From Nitrososphaerota archaeon (lineage in GTDB: Archaea; Thermoproteota; Nitrososphaeria; Nitrososphaerales; Nitrosopumilaceae): 38,315 nucleotides of DNA. The notes below the pieces were generated by a model that was not told the origin of the DNA, did not search any database, and saw only the letters and a program-made list of their open reading frames with translations. The stretch is from NCBI GenBank assembly GCA_016872015.1, contig VHBK01000011.1, forward strand, positions 1-38,315, read 5' to 3'. This document shows positions 7,782-16,349 of the stretch, one piece after another. The translations under genes and the position numbers were made by a program. The number at the start of each line of letters is the position of its first letter. Position 1 is the first letter of the stretch.

Positions 7782-9044
7782 TTGCATTGGCGTGAAACTT
7801 TACCTGACTGGTATGTAAAAAAATATGGTTACCAACCATGTGTCAACATTGGCACTGCAGGACATGTAGATCACGGCAAAACAACGCTAATCCAGGCACT
7901 GACAGGCCAGTGGACCAGTGTTCACAGCCAAGAACTAAAGCGAGGAATCACTATTCGAGTTGGCTATTCCGATGCGGCATTTTACAAGTGCAAAAAGTGT
8001 GAGGTGCCATTAGGCTATTCCACAACGCCGACCTGTCCTAATTGCGGAAAGGAAAGCGAGCTGTCAAGAGTAGTTAGTTTTGTGGACAGTCCAGGCCACG
8101 AAAGCCTCATGGCAAACATGCTCTCTGGCGCTGCGCTAATGGATGGCGCGTTACTTTTAGTTGCGGCAAATCAAAAGGTCCCGCAACCCCAGACAAAAGA
8201 ACACCTCCTGGCACTGCAAATTCTTGGAATCCAACAAATTGTCATTATTCAAAACAAAGTTGATCTAATATCATACCAGGACGCGACTGCAAACTATGCA
8301 GACATTGTAAAATTTGTCAAGGGAACAAAGGCAGCCAAGTCCCCAATAATTCCAATTTCAGCCCAATCACGACTAAACATTGATGCTCTAATTGGCGCAA
8401 TAGAGGAAACAATCCCAACTCCAACCAGAGCAGAATCCAAAGAGCCAGTAATGCACGTACTAAGATCATTTGATGTAAACAAGCCTGGAACTAAAATCAA
8501 GGACATCAAGGGAGGCGTAATTGGTGGAAGCCTCACACAGGGAACATTCTCAATAGGTGATGAAATCGAGATAAAGCCAGGAATCCTGAACCCCAAAAAG
8601 AACTCTTACGAGCCAATCAGAACTCAAATCATCTCTCTGGGTACTGCCGCAGGAATTGTAGATAATGTAAAGCCTGGAGGCCTAGTGGCAATTGGCACAA
8701 AACTTGATCCGTCAATGACACGAAGTGACTCGTTTGTTGGAAGCGTCATTGGCAAGCCAGAAACATTACCCGATAACGCATCCGATGCACGACTAGAGGT
8801 AAGCCTCTTTGATTCCGCAGTTGGAACAATGAATGACATCAAGGTCTTGCCAATACAGGTAGGAGAGTCACTGCGACTAAACATTGGCACAGCACCTGTC
8901 TTGGCAAAAGTAGCCAAAGTCAAATCAGAGAAAATCGAGGTCCAGTTCAAGCGACCAGTATGCCTCTTTGAGAAAAGCAATGTTGCGCTGAGCCGCAAAA
9001 TAGAGGACAGATGGAGACTAATTGGTGCAGGAATAGTTGGTTAA
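7782..9044 (+). CDS. eif2g: Translation initiation factor aIF2 gamma subunit
   Basis: A 420-residue GTPase that carries initiator Met-tRNA to the 30S subunit as part of aIF2 (alpha, beta, gamma). G1 GHVDHGKT at 27-34, switch I KRGITIRVG at 53-61, G3 DSPGHE at 102-107, G4 NKVD at 158-161. The aIF2 gamma-specific zinc knuckle has Cys70, Cys73, Cys85 and Cys88. Two beta-barrel domains follow, ending RWRLIGAG. The TTG start at 7782 is 27 nt after cttaacat. The 3' end overlaps the PIN gene by 8 nt. The alpha subunit gene is in the same window at 12938-13738; beta is not seen. Confidence 0.97.
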   Translation: MHWRETLPDWYVKKYGYQPCVNIGTAGHVDHGKTTLIQALTGQWTSVHSQELKRGITIRVGYSDAAFYKCKKCEVPLGYSTTPTCPNCGKESELSRVVSFVDSPGHESLMANMLSGAALMDGALLLVAANQKVPQPQTKEHLLALQILGIQQIVIIQNKVDLISYQDATANYADIVKFVKGTKAAKSPIIPISAQSRLNIDALIGAIEETIPTPTRAESKEPVMHVLRSFDVNKPGTKIKDIKGGVIGGSLTQGTFSIGDEIEIKPGILNPKKNSYEPIRTQIISLGTAAGIVDNVKPGGLVAIGTKLDPSMTRSDSFVGSVIGKPETLPDNASDARLEVSLFDSAVGTMNDIKVLPIQVGESLRLNIGTAPVLAKVAKVKSEKIEVQFKRPVCLFEKSNVALSRKIEDRWRLIGAGIVG

Positions 9045-9420
9045 GGTAATATGCGATACGAGCTTTCTAATCCATCTAGCTAATCACAGAATAAAAAATC
9101 TAGCCACACTAGACACCGACATTGGAGAAATCCAGTTTTTGGTGCCAGATATAGTTCTTGCAGAGCTAAAAAATCTTGCAAAAAAAGAGGAAAAAACCAA
9201 AGAGGCAACAAATACCATCCATTACATCAAAAACTGGCAGACAATCAAAATTGGCGGAAGCTTTGCAGACGACTCTATTCTGTATTATGTCAAAGATGTA
9301 GGCGGAGTAATCGCAACAATAGACAAGGCCCTAAAATACAAAATAAAAAACCACGGCGGCTCTGTCATATCTATTGCAAACAACAGAATAGTGCTTGAAG
9401 CCAGCAAAGGTTTAACTTGA
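9037..9420 (+). CDS. PIN-domain protein, Fcf1/Utp23-like
   Basis: A 127-residue PIN-fold nuclease-like protein. The acidic residues expected in a PIN active site are visible: Asp7 in VICDTSFLIHL, Glu43 in DIVLAELKNL, Asp79 near SFADDSIL and Asp96 in ATIDKALK. The compact form resembles the archaeal relatives of Fcf1/Utp23, rRNA-processing PIN proteins often encoded beside aIF2 gamma. TTG start, overlapping eif2g by 8 nt, so it is translationally coupled. No partner antitoxin is visible, which argues against a VapC toxin. A role in rRNA processing is inferred. Confidence 0.8.
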   Translation: MVKVICDTSFLIHLANHRIKNLATLDTDIGEIQFLVPDIVLAELKNLAKKEEKTKEATNTIHYIKNWQTIKIGGSFADDSILYYVKDVGGVIATIDKALKYKIKNHGGSVISIANNRIVLEASKGLT

Positions 9421-9439
9421 TTATTTCAGAATAATACCC

Positions 9440-10093
9440 ATGGAGTACAATGGAGTACAAATCAAGTGGTATGGCCATGACACCTTTACATTATCGTATA
9501 ACAATCTGACTGTCTGCATTGATCCGTACCAGCTAGAAAAAAAAATCAATGCCGATATTGTTCTAGTATCGCACAATCACTTTGATCACCTAAGCAATGA
9601 CGATCTGCAAAAAACATCCACAGAGAAAACCACAATCATTGCAGCAAAGGAATGCCTAGGCCAAATCAAGGCAAAAAGCAATCAGGTAATTGGAATAGAG
9701 CCAGGCGAGGAAAAGACTGTTTTCGACATCAAGATAAGGGCGGTTCCTGCGTACAATCTTGACAAGATAAATCCGCAAACAAACCAGCCGTTTCATCCAA
9801 AGCAGGACAAAAAGGTCGGATTCATCATTACAATTAACAATTCAACGTTTTATCATGCGGGAGACTCTGACTATATTCCTGAAATGAATGAACTTTCACC
9901 AGACGTATTCTTTGTGCCAGTAAGCGGCACATATGTCATGACAGCAAAAGAGGCGGCAAGCTCTGTTCTGGGAGTAAAGCCCAACCTTGCAATACCAATG
10001 CATTATGGAAGCATTGTTGGAAACAAAGATGATGCAGAGTCGTTCAAAAAACTTGTTAGCTCGTGCCAAGTTCAAATACCCACAAAAGAGTAA
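9440..10093 (+). CDS. Metallo-beta-lactamase-fold hydrolase (UPF0173-like)
   Basis: A 217-residue MBL-fold protein. It has the HxHxDH metal motif HNHFDH at 45-50, the later YHAGDSDYI strand with an HAGD metal site, and the C-terminal IPMHYG. The short single-domain layout, starting with IKWYGHDTF, matches the UPF0173 group of predicted zinc hydrolases such as UlaG-like proteins. The substrate cannot be told. ATG start with tttaactt about 25 nt upstream, 19 nt after the PIN gene. No membrane or signal segment. Confidence 0.85.
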   Translation: MEYNGVQIKWYGHDTFTLSYNNLTVCIDPYQLEKKINADIVLVSHNHFDHLSNDDLQKTSTEKTTIIAAKECLGQIKAKSNQVIGIEPGEEKTVFDIKIRAVPAYNLDKINPQTNQPFHPKQDKKVGFIITINNSTFYHAGDSDYIPEMNELSPDVFFVPVSGTYVMTAKEAASSVLGVKPNLAIPMHYGSIVGNKDDAESFKKLVSSCQVQIPTKE

Positions 10094-10098
10094 TAAAC
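10091..10098 (+). promoter_or_regulatory. TATA-like box for the STT3-cyclophilin gene
   Basis: taataaac is centred about 26 nt upstream of the TTG at 10121. This supports that codon as the true, leaderless start. The box overlaps the stop codon of the preceding hydrolase gene. Confidence 0.45.
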
Positions 10099-10120
10099 AC
10101 ACTTTGGGCAAAAAACACAA

Positions 10121-12781
10121 TTGCTTTCTAACAAACGACTTTTCTCTGTAGGTAGCTTTGAGTTTTACCTACATCACTTGCTCATAATTGGCATTTTGTC
10201 ATTATCATTTTCCATATCTGCAATGATCCGAGGCCAGGCAGCTGACTATGGATTTCAGCTAAACGAGTTTGATCCGTATTTCAACTACAGGGCAACCCAG
10301 TTTATAGTAGAAAACGGAATCCCTGCCTATTTTGAATGGCATGACGACATGAGCTGGTATCCATTTGGACGAGATGTTGCAGGCACATCCCAGGTCATGC
10401 TGCATATTACCACTGCAGTGCTTTATGGCGCGTTTGGCGGAGACTTGTATGGGTTTACAATTGTGTTTCCTCTGGTTGTTGGCTCGCTTACCACAATTGT
10501 AGTATTTGCACTTGTCCGGGTAATTGGCGGAACTACAGCCGGCTTGTTTGCGTCCTTGATGTATTCAATATCATTACCAATAATCTCAAGAGGCATGCTT
10601 GGCTGGTTCAAGTCTGAACCATTGGGACTGTTCTATGGATTATTAGCAGTGTATCTGTTTTTGAGTGGAATAAAATCATCTTCGCACAAAATAGCCGCAG
10701 CAAAGCTAGTCGGTGGGGGAATACTCCTTGGCTTTGCGTTTTCGGCGTGGGGCGGAACTGACTTTTTTGTCCTCCCAATAGGACTTTTCATTTTATCATT
10801 ACCGTTTACCAGAAAGGACACCAATTTTCTGAGATGGGCAATACCTCTGTTCATATTGGGCCTGGCGATCTCTCTTGCACCACTTGAAAGGCCAGGTCTT
10901 GGATTCTTTGGCAAGGCAAGTGGACTTTTGATAATCGGTCCGACATTATTCCTGATCGCATCGTCATTTATCCAAAAAATTGCTGGTGAGCAAAAGGCAC
11001 GACGCTACACTGCATTGTTTTTGATTGCAATAATACTTGCCGGAATTGGAATACTTTCTGCAAACGTGTTTGGCCTGCCTAGCTTTAGATACCTTAATGC
11101 AGTAAATCCGTTTTTGACCACACTTGATCCGTTGACTGACTCTGTAGCAGAGCACGCCACAACCACGGTATTTCAGTCATTTTTGTTCAATTCGGTGTTT
11201 ATGATATTTGGAGGAATCGGAATCTGGCTTGTCTTTAAAAATCTCACAAATGACGCAAATCAGCGAAGAGATGTTCAAGTATTTGCACTGATCTTTGGCC
11301 TGCTTGGCGTATACATCAGCTCCGCATTCATCAGACTGGAATTGTTCTCATCTATTGCACTCGTGATATTGGGTTCTATCGGCCTTGCGTTACTAACAAA
11401 AGAAATCTTCAAACCCGCAAGGCAGGAAAGCAAAAAACTAGTCAAATCTCATCCAAAGACAATCAAGATTTCATTTTTGGTTGTAATTACAATATTTCTG
11501 ATCACACCGATGATGGTACCTGCAAGTGCAAACTGGATAAGCGGCGGAAAGGCACCACCAACAATACTAAACGGCGGAAGCAACTACAACATTGCAACAA
11601 GTGACTGGCTTGATGCTATGGACTGGCTTAGAGAAAACACGCCAGATGACGCAGTTGTGGCGTCGTGGTGGGATTATGGTTATTGGATTACGACATTAGG
11701 GGAGAGAAGATCCATAGCAGACAATGCTACTTTGATTGACTGGAGAATAAAGCAGATGGCTCAGGCGTTTTTGAGCACGCCTGACCAAGGATGGAAAATA
11801 CTGCAAGAAATGGACGCTGACTATGTCCTGATTTATGTAGCTGCACAGAAAATCAACACGGAAGATCCTCCACTATTCTTTGTCCAGGGTGGCGGGGATG
11901 AGAGCAAAAAGCAATGGTTTATGAGAATTGGCGGATTTGACACACAAAAATTCCTCTATGATGATGGTGTCAGTTCTACCCCTGAATTTTGGAGCAATAC
12001 ACTACTTGGTAGAATGATTCCATTTACTGTATATGGCTATGTTGACCTTGCAAGCCAGAGACAAGCCGACATTTATGTTTCAGGATTCACACCAGTGTAT
12101 CTTGATGATATCAAGTATCCAAAAGAAGGAAACGGCCCACTAAAGCTAGCATACATGTCTCCTGGCTTCTTCATAAAAGAAACCGGTGCAATCAACGGCG
12201 TTCTGATTTATGAAATAAACAAGAACTATGTACCATCAGAAGCTCCAGCCGCACAGGCCACTACACCAATAGCACCGACTGAAGCCCCAGAATCGACTAA
12301 TCCAATTGCGACAATATTTACAAACTTTGGTGACATTGTAGTTGAGCTAAATCCAGAAATCGCGCCAAACACAGTTGCAAACTTTGTAAAATTAGCCGAC
12401 TCGGAATTCTATGACGGAACACTTTTCCACAGAATCATATCCACATTTGTAATACAGGGAGGAGACCCAAACACAAAGGACCAGCCTCCAGGAACATGGG
12501 GAACTGGCGGACCTGGCTATAGCATAGATGCAGAAATTAGCAATCTCAAGCACACAAAATATGTAGTGTCGATGGCACGCGGAACCGACATTAACAGCGC
12601 AGGATCACAGTTCTTTATCATGACTGGCGATGCTCCATTCTTGGATGGTAAATACACAATATTTGGCAAAGTCATTCAAGGCCAAGAAGTAGTTGACAAA
12701 ATAGCTTCACTGCAAACTGATCTAAATGACAGGCCAGTTGACTTTGAGTCGGCACGAATTAAGAGTATTAGAATTTCCTAG
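10121..12781 (+). CDS. aglB: Oligosaccharyltransferase STT3/AglB fused to a C-terminal cyclophilin
   Basis: An 886-residue protein. Residues 1-470 are the multi-membrane-pass STT3 core, with the first acidic motif EFDPYFNYR (Asp51), a second acidic pair WHDD (Asp75, Asp76) and the external-loop motif SVAEH at 341-345. Residues 470-705 are the extracytoplasmic domain with the sequon-binding WWDYG at 516-520. A 22-residue Ala/Pro/Thr-rich linker (about 707-728) leads to a complete cyclophilin at 728-886: FHRIISTFVIQGGD (Arg771, Phe776, Gln779), SAGSQFFIM and FLDGKYTIFGKV. The enzyme moves lipid-linked glycan to Asn in N-x-S/T; the cyclophilin would isomerise prolyl bonds on the same, outer face. 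TTG start. The frame is unbroken, so this is a true fusion in this sequence. Confidence 0.95.
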   Translation: MLSNKRLFSVGSFEFYLHHLLIIGILSLSFSISAMIRGQAADYGFQLNEFDPYFNYRATQFIVENGIPAYFEWHDDMSWYPFGRDVAGTSQVMLHITTAVLYGAFGGDLYGFTIVFPLVVGSLTTIVVFALVRVIGGTTAGLFASLMYSISLPIISRGMLGWFKSEPLGLFYGLLAVYLFLSGIKSSSHKIAAAKLVGGGILLGFAFSAWGGTDFFVLPIGLFILSLPFTRKDTNFLRWAIPLFILGLAISLAPLERPGLGFFGKASGLLIIGPTLFLIASSFIQKIAGEQKARRYTALFLIAIILAGIGILSANVFGLPSFRYLNAVNPFLTTLDPLTDSVAEHATTTVFQSFLFNSVFMIFGGIGIWLVFKNLTNDANQRRDVQVFALIFGLLGVYISSAFIRLELFSSIALVILGSIGLALLTKEIFKPARQESKKLVKSHPKTIKISFLVVITIFLITPMMVPASANWISGGKAPPTILNGGSNYNIATSDWLDAMDWLRENTPDDAVVASWWDYGYWITTLGERRSIADNATLIDWRIKQMAQAFLSTPDQGWKILQEMDADYVLIYVAAQKINTEDPPLFFVQGGGDESKKQWFMRIGGFDTQKFLYDDGVSSTPEFWSNTLLGRMIPFTVYGYVDLASQRQADIYVSGFTPVYLDDIKYPKEGNGPLKLAYMSPGFFIKETGAINGVLIYEINKNYVPSEAPAAQATTPIAPTEAPESTNPIATIFTNFGDIVVELNPEIAPNTVANFVKLADSEFYDGTLFHRIISTFVIQGGDPNTKDQPPGTWGTGGPGYSIDAEISNLKHTKYVVSMARGTDINSAGSQFFIMTGDAPFLDGKYTIFGKVIQGQEVVDKIASLQTDLNDRPVDFESARIKSIRIS

Positions 12782-12936
12782 TCCCTGAACTTGTTCATTA
12801 TTCTATAGCGAGCATACTTGTCGTCTGGCGAGAATTTAGCGGGATGGGCAGTCACGGTTTTTGCCTGACAGGCGGTACATTCTTCCTTTAGTGTGTATTT
12901 TTTGCATTCTGGGCACTTGCGAAGCTGGAACTTCAA
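12778..12936 (-). CDS. nop10: H/ACA RNP protein Nop10
   Basis: A 52-residue protein on the minus strand. It starts at TTG 12936 with MKFQLRKCPECKKYTLKEEC and ends AKFSPDDKYARYRIMNKFRD. The CPEC and CTAC knuckles and the C-terminal HPAKFSPDDKYARYR are the Nop10 signature. It is a core protein of H/ACA RNPs that guide pseudouridylation of rRNA. It begins one base after the eif2a stop, the usual archaeal pairing. Its stop shares a CTAG with the stop of the convergent STT3-cyclophilin gene. Confidence 0.93.
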   Translation of the reverse strand: MKFQLRKCPECKKYTLKEECTACQAKTVTAHPAKFSPDDKYARYRIMNKFRD

Positions 12937-12937
12937 G

Positions 12938-13738
12938 TTATCCTTCCCGTGTCTTTTTTGATTCTTCTCTGGTAAAGCTAAAGGTGCCGTTGCTTTTTTC
13001 TATGATTTTTTGAATTTTATCCAGAATTGGCTTGAGCATTCTCTCCGCTGTCTTAAAGTCAGGACCTGTGACACTTAGTCTGTATTTTGGCGCGCCAATA
13101 TAGGTCACGGAAATGCTTGATGTCTGATCGCCAATGGAATCCAAGATTGCGTTCTTGATTACTTCAACACCGTTTGATTGGTTGCATGTAAGCTCACAAA
13201 TTCCACGTATCTCTACAGATGGTGGCTTTATCTTGGAGCTTGTCTCTTGTATTGCAGAGGCTGTCTTTTTTGCCAGCTTGAGCTCATCTAATACTCCAAT
13301 TCCCTTTGTTGCCACATCTAAAAATGCGTCATAAACAAAATCGTATTTTGAGAAAATTGCATCTTCTAGCTTTTCAATGTCTTTGTCTGTTAGCCCTGCG
13401 GATGTCTTTACTGCATCTAGTAGTGTTTTTCCTTTTTCAATTCTTTTTACCTCTAGAAGCTTTTTCTTTTGCTGCTCCTTTGATACCTGTTTTAGTGAAA
13501 GATCAATTTCAGATCGTCCTGGATTTACCTTTTTTACCAAAAGGACCTTTTTTTCGCTCTCACGCACAAACTTGCTAACAGAGCGAACCCATCCGGGGGC
13601 AATCTCAGATACATGCAAAAATCCCTGCATATTGTCGTATTCATCAAGTGTTACGTATGCACCATGATCAGTAAGTTTGGTAATTGTTGCAAGAACAATC
13701 TCTCCTATCTCTGGAAGCTCCTGAGTTTGTGTGACCAA
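12938..13738 (-). CDS. eif2a: Translation initiation factor aIF2 alpha subunit
   Basis: A 266-residue aIF2 alpha. The N-terminal S1/OB domain (about 10-85) contains GEIVLATITKLTDHGAYVTL and GFLHVSEIAPGWVRSV. A helical domain and the C-terminal alpha-beta domain (SISVTYIGAPKYRLSVTG) follow. It binds aIF2 gamma and initiator tRNA. TTG start at 13738, with a TATA-like box 26 nt upstream. It is followed directly by nop10, forming a two-gene unit. A lysine-rich insert around 90-115 and the C-terminus KKTREG are ordinary for the family. Confidence 0.96.
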   Translation of the reverse strand: MVTQTQELPEIGEIVLATITKLTDHGAYVTLDEYDNMQGFLHVSEIAPGWVRSVSKFVRESEKKVLLVKKVNPGRSEIDLSLKQVSKEQQKKKLLEVKRIEKGKTLLDAVKTSAGLTDKDIEKLEDAIFSKYDFVYDAFLDVATKGIGVLDELKLAKKTASAIQETSSKIKPPSVEIRGICELTCNQSNGVEVIKNAILDSIGDQTSSISVTYIGAPKYRLSVTGPDFKTAERMLKPILDKIQKIIEKSNGTFSFTREESKKTREG

Positions 13739-13760
13739 TGCAGCTCTGGCTTGGACTACA

Positions 13761-13768
13761 TAATTTAA
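13761..13768 (-). promoter_or_regulatory. TATA-like box for eif2a-nop10
   Basis: taatttaa reads TTAAATTA on the minus strand and is centred about 26 nt from the TTG start of eif2a. It lies in the 36-nt gap after cobA, so the translation genes have their own promoter rather than reading through from the cobalamin gene. Confidence 0.45.
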
Positions 13769-13774
13769 TGTTGT

Positions 13775-14305
13775 CTAAAAGTCAATGCCTTTTTTTGCAC
13801 GAATACCTTTCTGAAATGGATGTTTTATTTCTCGCATCTCAGTTACCAGATCTGCCGCATCAATTATTTGCTGTTTTACATGATTTCCAGTCAGAACCAA
13901 AGTTACTTTTTGTGGTTTGATTTTTATCAAATCCAAAACGTCCCCGACATCAGCTAGTCCTAGATTTACTGCATAGTTGATTTCATCTAGGATTATAATG
14001 TTGTATTTTTCTGAGAGGATTTTTTGTTTGGCGATCTCTAGTGCTTCTTTTGCAATTTTCTGGTGTATTTCTTTTGGGGTCTTGTCATCCAAAATACCAA
14101 CAAAGCCCTTTCCTACTGCTGTCAGCTCAAACTCTGGCTCTAGTCTCTTTGATGAGCTCATCTCGCCATAATGCCAGGATCCTTTGATGAACTGGATCAT
14201 GCAGATGGTATAGTCGTGACCTATTGCTCGAAGCGCCATGCCTAGTGCGGCAGTGGTTTTTCCTTTGCCCTTACCTGTGTATACAATCACAAGACCTTCA
14301 TCCAT
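13775..14305 (-). CDS. cobA: ATP:cob(I)alamin adenosyltransferase (CobA/CobO/BtuR type)
   Basis: A 176-residue P-loop enzyme: YTGKGKGKTTAALGMALRA at 9-27 holds the ATP-binding loop typical of CobA, and NIIILDEINYAVNLGL is the Walker B-like strand followed by the conserved segment. It attaches the 5'-deoxyadenosyl group to the cobalt of corrinoids. ATG start. It is divergent from cbiA across 62 nt, which keeps both cobalamin genes in one regulatory unit. Length matches the family. Confidence 0.95.
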   Translation of the reverse strand: MDEGLVIVYTGKGKGKTTAALGMALRAIGHDYTICMIQFIKGSWHYGEMSSSKRLEPEFELTAVGKGFVGILDDKTPKEIHQKIAKEALEIAKQKILSEKYNIIILDEINYAVNLGLADVGDVLDLIKIKPQKVTLVLTGNHVKQQIIDAADLVTEMREIKHPFQKGIRAKKGIDF

Positions 14306-14367
14306 AATCGAAAAACCATTTTAGGCTAGAAAAAGATTGGTATAGTTCCAATTTTAAGAGATAGAAA

Positions 14368-15723
14368 ATGAAAATCCCCAGAATAGTAATTGCGGGAGCC
14401 ACAAGTGGTGTAGGCAAGACCTCGATTACGTGTTCTATTATTCATGGAATAAAACAAAAGGGATACTCTGTTCAACCATTCAAGGTCGGCCCTGATTATA
14501 TTGATCCGACATATCTTTCCGCAATATCGGGCAATTCTGCAAGAAATCTCGACTCGTGGATAATGGGAGAAGATGCAACACTTGAGAGCTTTGCAAAAAA
14601 TTCCCAATCCGATGTCTCTGTCATTGAGGGGGTAATGGGGTATTATGATGGATTTTCCGGAGCAACAAACCAGTCCAGCACACATCACATTGCAACAATT
14701 CTGGAGTCGCCAGTTATTCTGGTATTAGATGCAAGCAAGACTGCACGTTCTATTGCAGCGACTGCATTAGGCTATGTGAAATTCCATAAAAATTCCAGAA
14801 TTGCGGGCCTAATTCTTAACAAGCTTGGAAGTAAAAAGCACGAAGACATGTGCAGGATAGCACTTGCATCACTAAAAATTCCAATTCTTGGCTGCATTCC
14901 AAAAAATTCTGACTTGTCGCTAGAATCACGACACTTGGGCCTAATTCCTGCAGTAGAACAAGCACACTTAAAGCAAAAAATCACAAAAATAGCAAAGACA
15001 ATTTGTGGAAATATAGACATTGAAAAGATAATCTCTATTGCAAATCGTGTTGGCGTAATATCAAATCCACCAAAGCAAAAAGTGCAAAAATCCAAAACTA
15101 CAATAGCCGTTGCCCTTGATAAATCGTTTAATTTCTATTATTATGATAACTTTGATTCTCTGCGCAGAAATGGCGCAAAAATAGAGTTTTTCAGCCCAAT
15201 TTCTGATGTTTCTCCGCCAGAATGCTCTGGAATTTACATTGGGGGGGGATTTCCAGAGGTGCTAGGCCAGCCACTTGCAAAAAACCAATCAATGAAAAAA
15301 TCAATAAAAAAACTAGCAGAGCAAAACATGCCAATATACGGTGAATGTGGAGGCCTGATGTATCTTACAAAATCAATTGAATATGATTCCAAAAAATATT
15401 CAATGATAGGCCTATTTGATGCCACAACAAGCATGGAAAAGAAAATGACGCTAAACTACACTAGGGCAAACGTAGTTTCAAATTGTGTAATTGCAAAAAA
15501 TGCAACAAGGCTGTTCGGCCATGAATTCCATTATTCAGAGCTAAGCTCAATACCAAAGGACGCTAAATTTGCATATGATCTTTCAATCGGAGTTGGAATC
15601 AAAAACAAAAAAGACGGCCTAACTCAAAATAACGCTCTGGCATCATACATGCACCTTTACTTTGATAGGGCAACACATGCTCAAAACTTTGTAAATAACT
15701 GCGTCAAATTTTCCAGAATCTAG
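14368..15723 (+). CDS. cbiA: Cobyrinic acid a,c-diamide synthase CbiA
   Basis: A 451-residue two-domain enzyme. The N-terminal dethiobiotin-synthetase-like ATPase has GATSGVGKTS at 10-19, VGPDYIDPTYL at 40-50 and EGVMGYYDG. The C-terminal class I-like glutamine amidotransferase has the nucleophile in YGECGGLMYL (Cys327) and IYIGGGFPEV. It amidates the a and c side chains of (cob)yrinate using glutamine and ATP. ATG start with ggtatagt about 25 nt upstream. Its TAG stop lies in a CTAG shared with the convergent cbiC. Length is normal. Confidence 0.96.
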   Translation: MKIPRIVIAGATSGVGKTSITCSIIHGIKQKGYSVQPFKVGPDYIDPTYLSAISGNSARNLDSWIMGEDATLESFAKNSQSDVSVIEGVMGYYDGFSGATNQSSTHHIATILESPVILVLDASKTARSIAATALGYVKFHKNSRIAGLILNKLGSKKHEDMCRIALASLKIPILGCIPKNSDLSLESRHLGLIPAVEQAHLKQKITKIAKTICGNIDIEKIISIANRVGVISNPPKQKVQKSKTTIAVALDKSFNFYYYDNFDSLRRNGAKIEFFSPISDVSPPECSGIYIGGGFPEVLGQPLAKNQSMKKSIKKLAEQNMPIYGECGGLMYLTKSIEYDSKKYSMIGLFDATTSMEKKMTLNYTRANVVSNCVIAKNATRLFGHEFHYSELSSIPKDAKFAYDLSIGVGIKNKKDGLTQNNALASYMHLYFDRATHAQNFVNNCVKFSRI

Positions 15724-16349
15724 TCTCCTCGAATTATCTTAAAGAGAGCATTAACAATTGCAGATGCACAAGGGGTTCCGCCCTTTCTACCATTATTTGT
15801 AATAAATGGAACCTCTAGCTTTTGCAGATCATCCTTGGATTCTGCAGCGCAGACAAATCCAACTGGCACACCAATTATCAGGCCTGGTTTTGTTATTCCT
15901 TCTTTTACCATCTGAATTACTTCTAGGAGGGCGGTGGGGGCATTGCCAATCACCACAACTGCACCGTTCATCTCTTTTGCTCTAATTCGCATGGCTGTTT
16001 GGGCACGAGTTTTGTCCAGCCTGGTTGCCTCCTTTACGACGTCTGGATTTGAAATGTCGCAAATGACACTTGCCTTAAAGTCGGCCAAGTTTTGCTTGTT
16101 TAGAAGGCCGATTATGCCATTTACGTCAACTATAATGTTCTTGCCTGATCTTAAGGCGTCAAGGCCTGATAATACCGCATCTTTATGAAATACCAATCCG
16201 TTTTTGCCTGCAAAGTCAAAGTCAGCAGTAGAGTGAATCACCCTTCTCACTATTTTCCACTCATGTCCTTTGTATGGGTGGGGCCCAATCTCACGCTCTA
16301 TTATCTCCATACTTTCGTCTTCTATGGATTGGCCTTTCCTAGTTTGCAT
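15720..16349 (-). CDS. cbiC: Precorrin-8X methylmutase CbiC
   Basis: A 209-residue protein that moves the C-11 methyl group to C-12, turning (cobalt-)precorrin-8 into (cob)yrinate. The catalytic His is His39 in RRVIHSTADFDF. Other family blocks are ICDISNPDVV, GNAPTALLEVI, GVPVGFVCAAESK and NNGRKGGTPCASAIVNAL. ATG start at 16349, overlapping cbiX by 11 nt; it is the last gene of the cbiD-G-X-C run. Its product is the substrate of CbiA, encoded tail to tail with it. Confidence 0.96.
   Translation of the reverse strand: MQTRKGQSIEDESMEIIEREIGPHPYKGHEWKIVRRVIHSTADFDFAGKNGLVFHKDAVLSGLDALRSGKNIIVDVNGIIGLLNKQNLADFKASVICDISNPDVVKEATRLDKTRAQTAMRIRAKEMNGAVVVIGNAPTALLEVIQMVKEGITKPGLIIGVPVGFVCAAESKDDLQKLEVPFITNNGRKGGTPCASAIVNALFKIIRGD

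Noticed and set aside
9037-9420. VapC toxin of a toxin-antitoxin pair
   Set aside because: The PIN gene overlaps eif2g and no antitoxin-like gene is adjacent.
10121-12781. STT3 and cyclophilin as two separate genes
   Set aside because: There is no stop codon or new start at the junction, and a linker of secreted-protein type joins them.
14306-14367. Cobalamin riboswitch between cobA and cbiA
   Set aside because: Only 62 nt, too short, and no B12-box-like sequence seen.
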